DNA from: Lactobacillus sp. YT155
GTDB lineage: Bacteria > Bacillota > Bacilli > Lactobacillales > Lactobacillaceae
Direction: 5' to 3'
Assembly: GCF_030504545.1 (NCBI RefSeq)
Contig: NZ_JAUKWP010000001.1
Span: 107,254-171,253 of the forward strand
Length of the DNA stretch: 64,000 nt
This document shows positions 8,584-20,301 of this stretch, piece by piece; position 1 is the first letter of the stretch; each line of letters begins with the position of its first letter. Below the pieces are notes generated by a model. The model was not told the DNA's origin, searched no databases, and worked only from the letters and a program-made list of their open reading frames with translations. The position numbers and the translations under genes are program-made.

Positions 8584-9485
8584 TTAACTTCTTCGTAGGC
8601 TTTTGTTCCTTGATAAATTTCGTCCTTGAAGATGTTCTTGTGATATTTTCTAACTCTGTAAATATGTAGTATTAGTACTGCTACGTTGATAGCAAGTGCT
8701 AAGAAACTAACTATGAATAGTGCTGTACTATTGTGAGAACTTGCTACCGAGAACTGACTGTCAGTTACGAAAGCTGGATAACTCATAGTAAACATCATCC
8801 AAAATGCTAATGTTTGAGCACGTGCTTGTAACCAAGTTCCTTTTTTAATAAAGAAAGCTGCAGTTGTTGGAGCAATCAATAATGCTAGTCCAGCATAGAA
8901 TGCGTGGTCGCCGACACAGTTGTAAACATAAGCAAAGTTCCAAACATCATATGCTATAATCCAAGGCCAAATTTGATCAGGCCAAAGCATGTCTTGATGT
9001 TTATCTTTACCAATTCTAATGCCGAACCAACCAGTAATCGTAATAATATTAATTATTCCGGCAATTCCGTTCATGATATTCCATGAACCACCATTCATGA
9101 ATACTCCGTCAATCATTCCGTGCATTCCTGATACTTGAAAATCACGAATAACCGCTTCACAGATATTAAATGCCAAGATAAATGGTGGGAAAATCAAGAG
9201 CCACTTATTAGCTGATAGTTTTGGATAATAACGTAATGCCATGAATCCTAGACATCCGGCTAATGCTGAATAGACTTTAACCCAGTGGAACCAAGTTCCA
9301 GTACTACTTCCTGGACCTGCAGTGTGTGGCCAAACAAAAATTGTTAGACAAATAGGTAAAATAATAAATAATAGCACTGACATAAGTTTACTTGATCTAG
9401 CAATTTCGTTTAATAACATTAAGGCTAGCATTACTACAATCCATGCAACAATATCTAACCATTGTAAATTATGAAATAAAAACAT
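8580..9485 (-). CDS. Multi-pass membrane protein, DUF5692-like
   Basis: 301 residues from the ATG with an AAGGAGGAT site at 9490-9500; a longer in-frame start at 9539 lacks one. About eight to nine hydrophobic helices, Trp-rich, with no known catalytic motif (segments WPHTAGPGSSTGTWFHW and WPDQIWPWIIAYDVWNFAY are notable). It resembles the DUF5692 family by my recollection; function is unknown. The TetR gene lies 68 bases upstream on the same strand and probably regulates it. Confidence 0.65.
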   Translation of the reverse strand: MFLFHNLQWLDIVAWIVVMLALMLLNEIARSSKLMSVLLFIILPICLTIFVWPHTAGPGSSTGTWFHWVKVYSALAGCLGFMALRYYPKLSANKWLLIFPPFILAFNICEAVIRDFQVSGMHGMIDGVFMNGGSWNIMNGIAGIINIITITGWFGIRIGKDKHQDMLWPDQIWPWIIAYDVWNFAYVYNCVGDHAFYAGLALLIAPTTAAFFIKKGTWLQARAQTLAFWMMFTMSYPAFVTDSQFSVASSHNSTALFIVSFLALAINVAVLILHIYRVRKYHKNIFKDEIYQGTKAYEEVK

Positions 9486-9553
9486 TTTTCTATCCTCCTT
9501 CTTATAACTTAAGTATAAAAATGGAGGAAAAACTTTCATATGGTCATTATTAC

Positions 9554-10108
9554 CTAATTGTCCAAATCAGTATTCTTTTGAACAACATGGATAATTGTTG
9601 TGTGAAGCATCTTGTAAATACGTGCGAGGAATTCTTCCTTTGATTCTGACAAACTCGTCGTCAACCATTGAACAATCTGCATAACAATCGCCCAGCCGTA
9701 GAAATTCCCAATTTCATCACGCAATTCATCTGAACAGTTGGGATTAATCTCATCAACCACTCTCACTACCATGTTAAACAAATGACCATACAAGAAACGA
9801 TTCAATAAGTCACGATTTACCGAGCGAAAAGTGTTGAGACAAAATTCTTTATTATCTTCAATGTAATTCAAAACCTTGAGCAAGCCATCGCCCCAGTCAC
9901 GTTGATTCTGATAGTCATCTAATTGGGCAATCACTTCATGGTCATATATCCAGGTCAGTGTTTCATGGATATCAACAAAATGATAATAAAAAGTATTGCG
10001 GGAAACTTTGGCATAGTCGGTTAATTGATTGACGGTAATATGGTCAACAGCTTCAGACTGCATCAATTCTTTCAACGATGTTGCTAGTTTTTGTTTCGTG
10101 TCTTCCAT
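9554..10108 (-). CDS. TetR/AcrR-family regulator
   Basis: 184 residues. The N-terminal helix-turn-helix spans residues 24-44 (ITVNQLTDYAKVSRNTFYYHF). The C-terminal part, with FLYGHLFNMVVR and an aromatic VQWLTTSLSES region, resembles the TetR_C_8 type found in DhaS-like proteins. A TATAAT (10144-10149) lies 35 bases upstream of the start. It is co-directional with the membrane protein gene at 8580-9485 and probably autoregulates this two-gene unit. The ligand is unknown. Confidence 0.88.
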   Translation of the reverse strand: MEDTKQKLATSLKELMQSEAVDHITVNQLTDYAKVSRNTFYYHFVDIHETLTWIYDHEVIAQLDDYQNQRDWGDGLLKVLNYIEDNKEFCLNTFRSVNRDLLNRFLYGHLFNMVVRVVDEINPNCSDELRDEIGNFYGWAIVMQIVQWLTTSLSESKEEFLARIYKMLHTTIIHVVQKNTDLDN

Positions 10109-10150
10109 GTCGTTACCTCATTTATGCCTCAGCTTTTCTTTTAATTATAC

Positions 10151-10179
10151 AAAAAAAGACATCCCTTAGGATGTCTTTT
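10151..10179 (-). terminator. Terminator of the rpoB-rpoC transcript
   Basis: GACATCC / GGATGTC arms with a four-base loop; seven T on the minus strand follow. It lies a few bases after the rpoC stop. The TetR promoter begins directly behind it. Confidence 0.88.
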
Positions 10180-10183
10180 CAAA

Positions 10184-13100
10184 TTATTCTTGGTTTTCTT
10201 GCTCTTCAGCTTCTTTCATCTGTGCTTCGATGTCAGAAATTGTATAAGCACCGTTAACAGCGTTCATTGCCACAGGACCATTTTTCTTAGGTTCCATATG
10301 ACGATACTTAGCCATACCAGTACCAGCTGGGATAATCTTACCAATAATAACATTTTCTTTAAGTCCAAGTAATGGATCATTCTTACCACGGATTGAAGCG
10401 TCAGTAAGAACACGAGTAGTTTCTTGGAATGAAGCGGCAGACAAGAAACTGTTTGTTTCAAGACTGGCTTTAGTAATACCAAGAAGTACTGGTCTACCAG
10501 TGGCAGGAATTCCACCCTTGTTAATTACAGAACGGTTGATTTCAGTGAAATCAGCGATATCAAGTAATGCACCTGGCAATACATCTGCATCACCTGGATC
10601 AAGAATACGCATCTTTCTAATCATTTGACGAAGCATAACTTCGAAATGCTTATCTGAAATATCGATACCTTGCATACGGTAAACTTTTTGAACTTCAGAA
10701 AGCATGTATGTTTCGGTTTCTAATACGTCAGTAATTTGAATTAATTGTTTAGGATCAATTGAACCACCAGTTAATTTACCACCACGTTTGACGAAATCAC
10801 CTTCGGCAACTTCAACGCTTGAAGCATAAGGAACACTATAAGTTCTAGTATCTGTCTTACCTTCAACGGTAATCTCTCTAGTATGTTCAGCAGGATTTTC
10901 ATCAATAGCTGTAACCACACCAGCAACTTCAGAAATGATTGCTTGTCCTTTAGGATTTCTAGCTTCCACAATTTCTTGGATACGAGGAAGACCTTGAGTA
11001 ATATCGTTTCCACCAGCAACACCACCAGTATGGAAGTTACGCATAGTAAGTTGAGTACCTGGTTCACCGATTGATTGAGCAGCAACAGTACCTACTGCTT
11101 CACCAATTTCAACTTCTTCACCAGTAGCCAAGTTACGACCGTAACATTTCTTACATACACCGTGTTTGGTGTTACATGTAAAGGCTGAACGAATAGTTAC
11201 TTCTTCAACACCGGCATCAATGATTTCTTGAGCCATTTCTTCATTTAGTAATGTACCTTTAGCAGCAATTACGCCATGAGTTTCTGGGTTGAAGACAGTC
11301 TTTTGTGTATAACGTCCCACGATTCGATCGAATAATGGTTCGATAATTTCATTACCTTCTTTGAAGGCAGTAACTACTAAACCACGATCTGTGTGACAAT
11401 CTTCTTCACGAACGATAACGTCTTGAGCAACGTCGACCAAACGACGAGTTAAGTAACCTGAGTTAGCAGTCTTCAAGGCGGTATCAGTCATACCTTTTCT
11501 GGCACCGTGAGTTGACATGAACATTTCCAAAACAGATAGTCCTTCACGGAAGTTTGAAATAACAGGAACTTCCATCATACCACCGTTAGGAGCAGCCATA
11601 AGTCCACGCATACCAGCAAGTTGGGTAAAGTTAGAGATGTTACCACGAGCACCAGAATCACTCATCATACTGATAGGGTTAGTTGGATCAAATGAATCAA
11701 TCAATTTTTGTTGAATTGAATCTTTAGCATCATTCCAAATTGAAATAACACGATCATGACGTTCTTCATCAGTAATCAAACCACGACGGAATTGTTTTGA
11801 AACAGTAGCAACTGAGTCATGTGCTTGAGCGACGATTTCTGGTTTTTCATCTAGTTCTGGAACGTCTTTAACACCGACAGTTAATCCAGAAACGGTACAG
11901 ATTGTGTAACCTAATTCTTTCAAATCATCAAGTAATTCAGATGTTCTTTGAACTCTGTATACTTTGAAAATTTGAGCAATGATGTCACTTAGGAAACCAC
12001 TCTTGAATGGGTCAATCAAAGGAGCATCACTAAGATATTCTTTGATATCTTCACCAGATTCAAGGAAGTACTTATCAGGAACACCATTTTCAATATTATC
12101 TTGAGTTGGTTCGTTCAAGAAATTGAAATCTTCTGGCAATACTTCATTAAAGATAACTTTACCAACACTAGTTACCATAATCTTATTTCTTTGATCATCG
12201 GTAAATGGTTTTTCTGGCATTGAGTTAACTGCCAATCCAATTCTTGAATGGAAGTGAACACGGCCTGTACGATAAGCCATGATAACTTCATTAGGGTCTT
12301 TAAAGATTGTTCCTTCACCACTACGTCCTTGTTCTTCAATAGTTAAGAAGTAGTGACCTAAAACAACGTCTTGAGAAGGTGTAACAATTGGTTTTCCATC
12401 TTTTGGTGCCAAGATATGATGGGCAGCAAGCATTAACATTCTAGCCTCAGCTTGAGCTTCATCAGATAGTGGCACGTGGACAGCCATTTGGTCACCGTCA
12501 AAATCGGCATTGTAGGCTTCACAAGCAAGTGGGTGAAGACGCATAGCCTTACCATCAACTAAGACTGGTTCAAAGGCTTGAATACCTAATCTATGCAATG
12601 TAGGGGCACGGTTAAGAAGAACTGGTCTTTCTTTAATAACGTCTTCTAGAACATCCCAAACTTCATCATCTTGACGTTCGATTTTTCTCTTAGCGTTCTT
12701 GATGTTTGAAGCAATCTCACGATCAACCAATTCGTGCATTACAAATGGTTTGAATAATTCAAGTGCCATTTCACGAGGTAATCCACATTGGTAGAACTTA
12801 AGTGTAGGTCCAACATCGACAACTGAACGACCAGAATAATCAACACGTTTACCAAGTAAGTTTTGACGGAAACGTCCTTGCTTACCTTTAAGCATGTGTG
12901 AAAGTGACTTCAATGGGCGGTTACCTGGTCCAGTAACTGGACGGCCACGACGACCGTTATCAATCAATGCATCAACAGCTTCTTGAAGCATTCTCTTTTC
13001 GTTTTGCACAATGATACTTGGAGCATTTAAATCTAACAATCTCTTCAAACGGTTGTTACGGTTAATAACACGTCTGTACAAATCATTTAGGTCAGATGTA

Positions 13101-13849
13101 GCAAAACGTCCACCTTCTAATTGCACCATTGGACGCAAGTCAGGAGGAATAACCGGGATACAATCTAAAATCATCCATTCAGGATTGTTTTCAGATTTCT
13201 TGAAGGCATCTAAGATATCTAAACGACGAATTGCACGAGTTCTCTTTTGTCCTTGTGCAGAATTAAGAGTTTCTTTCAATTCTTTAATTTCTTTTTCAAG
13301 GTCTACTTGAGCTAACAATTCTCTGATAGCTTCAGCACCCATTTTGGCTACAAAAGTATCACCGAATTCTTCAACCTTCTTACGGTATTCAGCTTCAGTC
13401 ATTAATTGTTTTGCTTCTAGATCTGTCTTACCAGGATTGATAACAACATAAGCAGCAAAATAAATAATTTCTTCTAGAGCACGAGGTGACATGTCTAAGA
13501 CAAGTCCCATACGACTAGGGATACCTTTGAAGTACCAAATATGTGTAACAGGTGCAGCAAGTTCGATATGAGCCATACGTTCACGACGAACTTTAGATCT
13601 TGTAACTTCAACACCACAGCGATCACAAACAATTCCCTTATAGCGAATACGTTTGTATTTACCACAAGCACATTCCCAATCTTTTTGAGGTCCGAAGATT
13701 CTTTCGTCAAAAAGACCGTCACGTTCTGGCTTTAAAGTACGATAATTAATTGTTTCTGGTTTCTTAACTTCACCATAAGACCAACTACGAATCTTATCTG
13801 GAGATGCTAAACCAATTTGCATACTTTCAAATTTATTAACGTCTATCAC
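10184..13849 (-). CDS. rpoC: DNA-directed RNA polymerase subunit beta'
   Basis: 1221 residues. Catalytic subunit of RNA polymerase: the active-site Mg-binding motif NADFDGDQ is at 447-454 (Asp449, 451, 453). The N-terminal zinc ribbon has Cys60, Cys62, Cys75 and Cys78. The second zinc site is in the [21 protein letters not shown] segment ([20 protein letters not shown]). Length and order match Firmicutes beta' without the large insertions of proteobacteria. Eleven bases separate it from rpoB, with a GAGGATACC site, so the two are co-transcribed. Confidence 0.99.
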   Translation of the reverse strand: MIDVNKFESMQIGLASPDKIRSWSYGEVKKPETINYRTLKPERDGLFDERIFGPQKDWECACGKYKRIRYKGIVCDRCGVEVTRSKVRRERMAHIELAAPVTHIWYFKGIPSRMGLVLDMSPRALEEIIYFAAYVVINPGKTDLEAKQLMTEAEYRKKVEEFGDTFVAKMGAEAIRELLAQVDLEKEIKELKETLNSAQGQKRTRAIRRLDILDAFKKSENNPEWMILDCIPVIPPDLRPMVQLEGGRFATSDLNDLYRRVINRNNRLKRLLDLNAPSIIVQNEKRMLQEAVDALIDNGRRGRPVTGPGNRPLKSLSHMLKGKQGRFRQNLLGKRVDYSGRSVVDVGPTLKFYQCGLPREMALELFKPFVMHELVDREIASNIKNAKRKIERQDDEVWDVLEDVIKERPVLLNRAPTLHRLGIQAFEPVLVDGKAMRLHPLACEAYNADFDGDQMAVHVPLSDEAQAEARMLMLAAHHILAPKDGKPIVTPSQDVVLGHYFLTIEEQGRSGEGTIFKDPNEVIMAYRTGRVHFHSRIGLAVNSMPEKPFTDDQRNKIMVTSVGKVIFNEVLPEDFNFLNEPTQDNIENGVPDKYFLESGEDIKEYLSDAPLIDPFKSGFLSDIIAQIFKVYRVQRTSELLDDLKELGYTICTVSGLTVGVKDVPELDEKPEIVAQAHDSVATVSKQFRRGLITDEERHDRVISIWNDAKDSIQQKLIDSFDPTNPISMMSDSGARGNISNFTQLAGMRGLMAAPNGGMMEVPVISNFREGLSVLEMFMSTHGARKGMTDTALKTANSGYLTRRLVDVAQDVIVREEDCHTDRGLVVTAFKEGNEIIEPLFDRIVGRYTQKTVFNPETHGVIAAKGTLLNEEMAQEIIDAGVEEVTIRSAFTCNTKHGVCKKCYGRNLATGEEVEIGEAVGTVAAQSIGEPGTQLTMRNFHTGGVAGGNDITQGLPRIQEIVEARNPKGQAIISEVAGVVTAIDENPAEHTREITVEGKTDTRTYSVPYASSVEVAEGDFVKRGGKLTGGSIDPKQLIQITDVLETETYMLSEVQKVYRMQGIDISDKHFEVMLRQMIRKMRILDPGDADVLPGALLDIADFTEINRSVINKGGIPATGRPVLLGITKASLETNSFLSAASFQETTRVLTDASIRGKNDPLLGLKENVIIGKIIPAGTGMAKYRHMEPKKNGPVAMNAVNGAYTISDIEAQMKEAEEQENQE

Positions 13850-13860
13850 TTGGTATCCTC

Positions 13861-16800
13861 CTATTCTTCACTATTATCGACATCTTCAGTTGCTGGAGCC
13901 GATTCAGGTATATTAATTGTTTCTTCAACTTCGTTATTTTGAGCTTCTTCTTCAGCTCTTCTTTGTTCTTGTTCTTGAGCAAATTTAGAAAGTGCATCAA
14001 CACTTACAACTTCGTCATCATCATCCATATCACGTAGTTCAATTTCTGTATGATCAACGTCTAAGACTTTCATGTCAAGACCTAGAGCTTGTAATTCTTT
14101 AACAAGAACTCTAAATGATTCAGGAACACCTGGTTTTGGAATTGGTTCACCCTTAACAATTGATTCGTAAGTCTTCACACGACCAACGATATCATCTGAC
14201 TTGTAAGTCAAGATTTCTTGCAAGGTATAAGCAGCACCATAAGCTTCCAAAGCCCAAACTTCCATTTCACCAAATCTTTGTCCACCAAATTGTGCCTTAC
14301 CACCAAGTGGTTGTTGTGTAACCAATGAGTAAGGTCCAATTGATCTAGCATGAAGTTTGTCTTCAACCATGTGAGCTAGTTTCATATAGTACATAACACC
14401 AACAGCAACACGGTTTTGGAATGGTTCACCAGTGCGTCCATCATAAAGAATTGATTTAGCGTCTGAATCCATACCAGCTTCTTCAACAATATCCCAAAGA
14501 TCTTTATCGTTAACACCATCAAAAACAGGTGATGCAACTTTGATACCAAGTTTTCTAGCAGCCATACCTAAGTGTAGTTCTAGAACTTGTCCAATGTTCA
14601 TACGTGATGGAACACCCATTGGGTTCAATAGAATATCTACTGGAGTACCATCTGGTAAGAATGGCATGTCTTCTTCAGGAACAACGATTGAAACGGTACC
14701 TTTGTTACCGTGACGACCGGCCATCTTATCACCGACTTGGATTTTACGTTTTTGTGCGATGTAAACACGAACCATCATGTTAACACCAGGACTTAATTCG
14801 TCTCCTTCTTCACGAGTGAAGATTTTAACGTCTTGGATGATTCCACCACCACCGTGAGGTACACGAAGTGAGGTATCACGAACTTCACGAGCTTTTTCAC
14901 CGAAGATAGCATGTAATAGTCGTTCTTCAGCTGATAATTCAGTCACACCTTTAGGGGTAACTTTACCAACTAGAATGTCACCATCATGAACTTCAGCACC
15001 AATACGGATAATTCCATCTTCGTCAAGATCTTTCAAAGCATCTTCACCAACATTAGGAATTTCACGAGTGATTTCTTCAGGTCCTAATTTAGTATCACGA
15101 GCTTCTGATTCATATTCTTCAATATGAATTGATGTATATTTATCTTCGCGAACCATCTTTTCAGACAAGACAATCGCATCTTCATAGTTGTACATGTTCC
15201 ATGTCATGAAGGCGATAATTGGGTTTTGTCCTAAAGCCAATTCTCCGTTTTCCATTGCTGGTCCATCAGCGATGATATCACCGGCATCAACCTTGTCACC
15301 AACTGAAACAATTGGTCTTTGGTTGTAACTCTTACCTGAGTTTGAACGACGGAATTTAGTTACATTATAGGTTTTAACACCTGATTTTTCTTTAATTCTA
15401 ATTTCTTTAGCGTCAACGTAGTCAACAACACCTTTTTCATCAGCAAGAAGTGCTGAACCAGCATCGTGAGCAGCTGTATATTCCATACCAGTTCCTACAA
15501 GAGGTGCTTCTGGTTTAATCAATGGAACAGCTTGACGTTGCATGTTGGCACCCATCAAGGCACGGTTAGAGTCATCGTTTTCCAAGAAAGGAATACATGC
15601 AGTAGCAACAGAAACTACTTGTTTAGGAGAAACGTCCATGTAATCAAGTTTTTCTGGAGTTGTTTCAATATTGTCATCTTTGTGACGAGCAAGTACTGTT
15701 TCTTCAACAAATGAACCATCATCATTTAGCGGTGTATTAGCTTGAGCAATGATGTAGTTATCTTCTTCGTCAGCAGTTAGATAATCAATTTTGTCGGTAA
15801 CTTTATGAGTCTTCCAGGAAACACGACGATATGGTGTTTCAATGAAGCCATAACGGTTTACAACCGCATAAGTTGCCAAGTTATTAATCAAACCGATGTT
15901 AGGTCCTTCGGGTGTTTCAATCGGACACATACGACCATAATGAGTATAGTGAACGTCACGAACTTCATATCCGGCACGGTCACGAGTCAAACCACCAGGT
16001 CCAAGAGCTGATAGACGACGTTTGTGGTTAACTTCACCCAATGGGTTGGTTTGGTCCATGAATTGTGAAAGTTGAGCTGAACCAAAGAATTCTTTGATTG
16101 AGGCAACAACAGGTCTGATATTAATTAATTGTTGAGGTGTAATAGTATCAACGTCTTGAATTGACATTCTTTCGCGAACAACACGTTCCATTCTTGAAAG
16201 ACCAATTCTAAATTGATTTTGTAGCAATTCACCAACTGAACGAATACGACGGTTACCTAAATGGTCGATATCGTCAGTGTTTCCTAAACCTTCTTGAAGG
16301 TTTAGGAAGTAATTTAAGGCCGAAAGAATGTCTGCAGGTAGAACAGTTCTAACATTTTCAGGAATGTGACCATTACCAATTATCTTAATTACTTTTTCAG
16401 GATCTTCTTTTGAATAAACTTCAATTGTTTGAAGAGTAATAGGATCCTTTAAAACACCATCTTCTGATGGTTGGTATGTAGTAGTCTTGAAGTCTTCACG
16501 TTCTAAGTATGGAGTTAAAGTATCCATAGCTTCACGGTTTAAGACCGTATCTTTATCTAAGATAACTTCACCAGTATCTGGATCAGCAAGTGTTTCAGCC
16601 AAAGTTTGACCCATCAAACGAGTTCTCAAGTTAAGTTTCTTATTGATCTTGTAGCGACCAACTTCTGCCAAGTCGTAACGTTTTGGATCGAAGAAACGAG
16701 CATAGAATAACGAACGAGAACTGTCCGCTGTCTTAGGTTCACCAGGACGAAGTCTTTCATAAATATCTTTCAAGGCTTCATCGGTACGTGAATCAGACAT

Positions 16801-17481
16801 TTCTTTATGAACATCTTTTTCAAGTGTTAGGTTAAGTGAATCACTTTCACCAAACATGTCTAAGATGTCAGCGTCAGAACCGAATCCTAAAGCACGCACT
16901 AATTCAGTCACAGGTAACTTTCTAGTACGGTCAATTCTTACATAAGAAATATTCTTTGCATCTGTTTCGTATTCTAACCATGCACCACGGTTAGGGATTA
17001 CGGTAGTACCGTAAGTTACACGACTGTTCTTATCAGTATCTGAGTTAAAGTAAACCCCAGGTGATCTAACAAGTTGAGAAACGATAACACGTTCAGCACC
17101 ATTAATAATGAAAGTTCCTTCACTAGTCATGATTGGGAAATCACCAAAGAACACGTCTTGAGTCTTGATTTCACCAGTTTCATGGTTAGTCAATTTCAAA
17201 GTAACGTGTAGTGGAGCTGAATAGTTAGCATCGTGGTTACGTGCTTCTTCAACCGTATACTTAGGTTCCAATAACTTATAGTCGACATATTCCAATGAAA
17301 GATTTCCTGCAAAATCTTGGATTGGCATAATGTCTTCAAACATTGAACGTAGACCTTCGTCCAAGAACCATTGATATGAATTCGTTTGAATTTCAATCAA
17401 GTTAGGAAGTTTCAAAACTTCTTTGATTCTTGCATAGCTACGTCTAGTTGTCTTTTTTCCAAATTGGACGTCTTGTGCCAA
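13861..17481 (-). CDS. rpoB: DNA-directed RNA polymerase subunit beta
   Basis: 1206 residues with a TTG start. I prefer TTG at 17481 over GTG at 17490: GAGGTGG lies five bases before the TTG, whereas the GTG itself is part of that site, and the protein then begins [10 protein letters not shown], which lines up with B. subtilis LTGQLVQYGR. The rifampicin cluster (about 467-498: [20 protein letters not shown] and [10 protein letters not shown]) has the sensitive-type residues. Acidic C-terminus. Forms a unit with rpoC. A promoter and a terminator-like hairpin precede it. Confidence 0.98.
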   Translation of the reverse strand: MAQDVQFGKKTTRRSYARIKEVLKLPNLIEIQTNSYQWFLDEGLRSMFEDIMPIQDFAGNLSLEYVDYKLLEPKYTVEEARNHDANYSAPLHVTLKLTNHETGEIKTQDVFFGDFPIMTSEGTFIINGAERVIVSQLVRSPGVYFNSDTDKNSRVTYGTTVIPNRGAWLEYETDAKNISYVRIDRTRKLPVTELVRALGFGSDADILDMFGESDSLNLTLEKDVHKEMSDSRTDEALKDIYERLRPGEPKTADSSRSLFYARFFDPKRYDLAEVGRYKINKKLNLRTRLMGQTLAETLADPDTGEVILDKDTVLNREAMDTLTPYLEREDFKTTTYQPSEDGVLKDPITLQTIEVYSKEDPEKVIKIIGNGHIPENVRTVLPADILSALNYFLNLQEGLGNTDDIDHLGNRRIRSVGELLQNQFRIGLSRMERVVRERMSIQDVDTITPQQLINIRPVVASIKEFFGSAQLSQFMDQTNPLGEVNHKRRLSALGPGGLTRDRAGYEVRDVHYTHYGRMCPIETPEGPNIGLINNLATYAVVNRYGFIETPYRRVSWKTHKVTDKIDYLTADEEDNYIIAQANTPLNDDGSFVEETVLARHKDDNIETTPEKLDYMDVSPKQVVSVATACIPFLENDDSNRALMGANMQRQAVPLIKPEAPLVGTGMEYTAAHDAGSALLADEKGVVDYVDAKEIRIKEKSGVKTYNVTKFRRSNSGKSYNQRPIVSVGDKVDAGDIIADGPAMENGELALGQNPIIAFMTWNMYNYEDAIVLSEKMVREDKYTSIHIEEYESEARDTKLGPEEITREIPNVGEDALKDLDEDGIIRIGAEVHDGDILVGKVTPKGVTELSAEERLLHAIFGEKAREVRDTSLRVPHGGGGIIQDVKIFTREEGDELSPGVNMMVRVYIAQKRKIQVGDKMAGRHGNKGTVSIVVPEEDMPFLPDGTPVDILLNPMGVPSRMNIGQVLELHLGMAARKLGIKVASPVFDGVNDKDLWDIVEEAGMDSDAKSILYDGRTGEPFQNRVAVGVMYYMKLAHMVEDKLHARSIGPYSLVTQQPLGGKAQFGGQRFGEMEVWALEAYGAAYTLQEILTYKSDDIVGRVKTYESIVKGEPIPKPGVPESFRVLVKELQALGLDMKVLDVDHTEIELRDMDDDDEVVSVDALSKFAQEQEQRRAEEEAQNNEVEETINIPESAPATEDVDNSEE

Positions 17482-17554
17482 ATTTTCCACCTCTTCATTA
17501 AATTCGAGAAATATTACAATTTGATTACAATTTCATATTCTATGAAATTTGGGC

Positions 17555-17587
17555 AAAAAAAATACAAAAGTAACGCTGTTACTTTTG
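17555..17587 (-). terminator. Terminator-like hairpin in the clpC-rpoB interval
   Basis: Ten-pair perfect stem CAAAAGTAAC / GTTACTTTTG, three-base loop, then TATTTTTTTT on the minus strand. It may end the clpC transcript. Because a good promoter (17660-17688) lies upstream of it, it may also attenuate rpoB. A second hairpin, AATTTCATA / TATGAAATT, follows at 17529-17549. Confidence 0.8.
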
Positions 17588-17659
17588 CTTTTTATTACCG
17601 TTCCTGGACAATAGATCAGGATCGATTGCGACATTTCATCACTTATGAATCTGTCAAAT

Positions 17660-17688
17660 ATATTACTCTCTTTCACTAGTAAAGTCAA
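17660..17688 (-). promoter_or_regulatory. Promoter upstream of rpoB
   Basis: TTGACT (17683-17688) and TAATAT (17660-17665) spaced by 17 bases on the minus strand, starting right after the clpC stop. Predicted start near 17653, leaving a leader of about 170 bases before rpoB. Confidence 0.65.
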
Positions 17689-17697
17689 TGACTTGGC

Positions 17698-20181
17698 TTA
17701 CTGTAAAACTTGTTCAGAATTTGTAACTTTTAATTCAATTACACCTTTGTTGGAACCGACAGTTACGACGGCATGATCGCCAATTTCACGATTCAAAATC
17801 AATTCACTTAATTTATCTTCAACTTCTCGTTGCAACTCACGTCTTAAAGGACGTGCTCCATATTCCTTGCTGTAACCTTTATCAACGATGATATCAAGAG
17901 CCGAAGCAGTGAACTTCAAAGTAATATCTTGTTGTTGCAAACGTTTGGTGATATTTTTTGCCATGATCTTAACTACTTGACGAAGTTGCTTCTTATCAAG
18001 TTGTTTAAAGACAACAAACTCATCTAAACGATTCAAGAATTCTGGTTTAAAGAAACTCTTCATTTCTTCAAAGATAGTTTTCTTCATAGCTTCATAGTTT
18101 TGAACGTTGTTGCTGTTGCCAAAACCAACATTCTTCTCTTCTTGAAGCTTAGTTGCACCAAGATTAGAAGTCATGATGATAATTGTATTTCGGAAATCCA
18201 CTCGTCTTCCTTTGGCATCAGTTAGATAACCATCATCTAACACTTGTAACAAAATGTTGAAGACATCTGGATGAGCTTTTTCTACCTCATCTAAAAGCAA
18301 TACTGAATATGGATGATTACGAACTTTTTCAGTCAGTTGACCACCTTCTTCATAACCAACATAACCAGGAGCAGAACCAACCAACTTAGAAGTAGAATAT
18401 TGTTCCATAAATTCAGACATATCAACACGAATCATGTCATCTTCTGAACCGAATACTTCAGCAGCCAATGCTTTAGCCAATTCAGTCTTACCAACACCAG
18501 TTGGTCCTAAGAATAAGAAAGAACCAATTGGACGATTAGGATCTTTGATTCCACTTCTTGCTCGACGAATCGATTTAGAAATAACATCCACCGCTTCGTC
18601 TTGTCCAATCACTCGTTTGTGCAGTGATTTTTCTAAGTTGATTAGACGTTCACTTTCTTTTTTGCTCATTTGTTCAACTGGCACACCTGTCCATTGGGAA
18701 ACCACTTGAGCAATATCCTCATCACCAACTTGAACATTCTCATTGATGCCATTAGCATTACGATCATTTAGCTTAATTAATTTGTCTTGGAGCTTCTTTT
18801 CTTCTTGACGATAAGTTGCTGCCAATTCGAAATCTTGGTTTTCTAAGGCAGTATTTTTTTCGTCAATTTTGGCTTTCAATTCATCTTGAATCTTATCAAC
18901 TCGTTTAGCCTTTGAACCATTAGCAGCACTAATTCTAACCTTGGCAGCTGCTTCATCAACCAAGTCAATTGCCTTATCTGGCAAGAAGCGATTGGTTAAA
19001 TACCGACTCGATAAGTCAACCGCAGCCTTAATAGCTTCATCAGAAATCACAATTTTGTGGAATTCCTCATAATTCTTCTTTAGACCTTCAAGAATTTGAT
19101 ATGATTCATCTTTACTTGGTTCTTCAATTTTTACTGTTGCAAAACGACGTTCAAGAGCAGCATCTTTTTCAATGTATTTTTGATATTCATCAAGGGTTGT
19201 TGCACCGATTAATTGTAACTCGCCACGAGCTAGTGCTGGCTTCAAAATATTGGAAGCATCAATTGCACCTTCAGCTCCACCGGCACCAACCAAGGTGTGC
19301 AATTCATCAATGAATAAGATGACTTGTCCATCATCATAAATTTCTTCGATGATTTTTTTAATACGATCTTCAAATTCACCACGATACTTAGTTCCAGCAA
19401 CCAAACTTCCCATATCTAACATCATGATTCGTTTGTTTTGCATATCAAGTGGTACTTCTTTGTTGATAATTGCCGTTGCTAATCCTTCAACAATAGCTGT
19501 TTTACCAACACCAGGTTCACCAACTAAGACTGGATTGTTCTTAGTACGACGACTTAGAATTTGAATCGTTCGCTTCACTTCTTTTTGGCGACCAATCACT
19601 GGATCTGACATCTTTTGACGAGCCACTTCAGTAAGATCACGAGCTAGTGCATCCAAAGTAGGAGTTCCTGCTTGTTCTTGATCTGAAATGTTTTTCAGAG
19701 CACGCTTAAATTGCTCACTATTCCGAGCTTTCTTAGGTAGTCCGATTTCATTAAAGAGATGTTCACGAAGTTTGGTGACACTAACGCCCAAATTAATAAG
19801 AATCCGATTAGCCAAGGAATCGCCGTTGGTTAGAAGTGCCAATAATAAATGTTCAGTTCCAATATTTTCTGTTCCCATGAAAGCAGCTTGTTCGTCAGCT
19901 GTCTGTAACAAAGCACGAGATTTGGCAGAAAAAGGAAGTTCGATATTTTTGACTGACTTAGATGAAGTATTGCCGTATCCAGTCAAGCTTTCGATTTCTT
20001 CATCAATATCGTTAGCTTGAACAGCCATATCACGAAGAACAATTCCGGCAATTCCATTATTTTCTTGCGTTAGACCAAGCAAAATATGTTCAGTTCCAAC
20101 TGCATTATGTCGATATCTTTTTGCGGCTTCTTGAGCCAATGCCAAAACGGTTTTGGCGCTATCTGAAAATTTGTTAATCAT
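17698..20181 (-). CDS. clpC: ATP-dependent Clp protease ATP-binding subunit ClpC
   Basis: 827 residues. HSP100 unfoldase that feeds ClpP. Domains in order: two Clp-N repeats (1-145), AAA module 1 with Walker A GEPGVGKT (221-228), a UVR-like coiled segment (about 435-470), AAA module 2 with GPTGVGKT (559-566), a VGF loop for ClpP docking (in EEKNVGFGN) and the D2-small C-terminal domain. ClpC is normally controlled by CtsR and often follows ctsR; neither a ctsR gene nor the direct GGTCAAA heptads were found upstream. A TATAAT (about 45 bases before the ATG) marks a promoter. rpoB follows. Confidence 0.97.
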   Translation of the reverse strand: MINKFSDSAKTVLALAQEAAKRYRHNAVGTEHILLGLTQENNGIAGIVLRDMAVQANDIDEEIESLTGYGNTSSKSVKNIELPFSAKSRALLQTADEQAAFMGTENIGTEHLLLALLTNGDSLANRILINLGVSVTKLREHLFNEIGLPKKARNSEQFKRALKNISDQEQAGTPTLDALARDLTEVARQKMSDPVIGRQKEVKRTIQILSRRTKNNPVLVGEPGVGKTAIVEGLATAIINKEVPLDMQNKRIMMLDMGSLVAGTKYRGEFEDRIKKIIEEIYDDGQVILFIDELHTLVGAGGAEGAIDASNILKPALARGELQLIGATTLDEYQKYIEKDAALERRFATVKIEEPSKDESYQILEGLKKNYEEFHKIVISDEAIKAAVDLSSRYLTNRFLPDKAIDLVDEAAAKVRISAANGSKAKRVDKIQDELKAKIDEKNTALENQDFELAATYRQEEKKLQDKLIKLNDRNANGINENVQVGDEDIAQVVSQWTGVPVEQMSKKESERLINLEKSLHKRVIGQDEAVDVISKSIRRARSGIKDPNRPIGSFLFLGPTGVGKTELAKALAAEVFGSEDDMIRVDMSEFMEQYSTSKLVGSAPGYVGYEEGGQLTEKVRNHPYSVLLLDEVEKAHPDVFNILLQVLDDGYLTDAKGRRVDFRNTIIIMTSNLGATKLQEEKNVGFGNSNNVQNYEAMKKTIFEEMKSFFKPEFLNRLDEFVVFKQLDKKQLRQVVKIMAKNITKRLQQQDITLKFTASALDIIVDKGYSKEYGARPLRRELQREVEDKLSELILNREIGDHAVVTVGSNKGVIELKVTNSEQVLQ

Positions 20182-20255
20182 TCATTGCCTCACTTAGTTA
20201 TTTCTATCAATTATAACAATAGTTTAAACAGTATAAAACTTTCTGACTTAATTGC

Positions 20256-20286
20256 AAAATAAAAAGCCATCAAAATTGATAGCTTT
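20256..20286 (-). terminator. Terminator of the MFS gene at 20302
   Basis: AAAGCTATCA / TGATGGCTTT stem on the minus strand with a four-base loop and a T-rich tail (TTTTTATTTT). It lies between the MFS stop and the clpC promoter. Confidence 0.8.
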
Positions 20287-20301
20287 CATATTTATATTAA
20301 A

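Noticed and set aside
10264..17396. Several 60-100-codon ORFs antisense or out of frame within rpoC and rpoB
   Set aside because: Shadows of the conserved polymerase genes with no independent ribosome sites.
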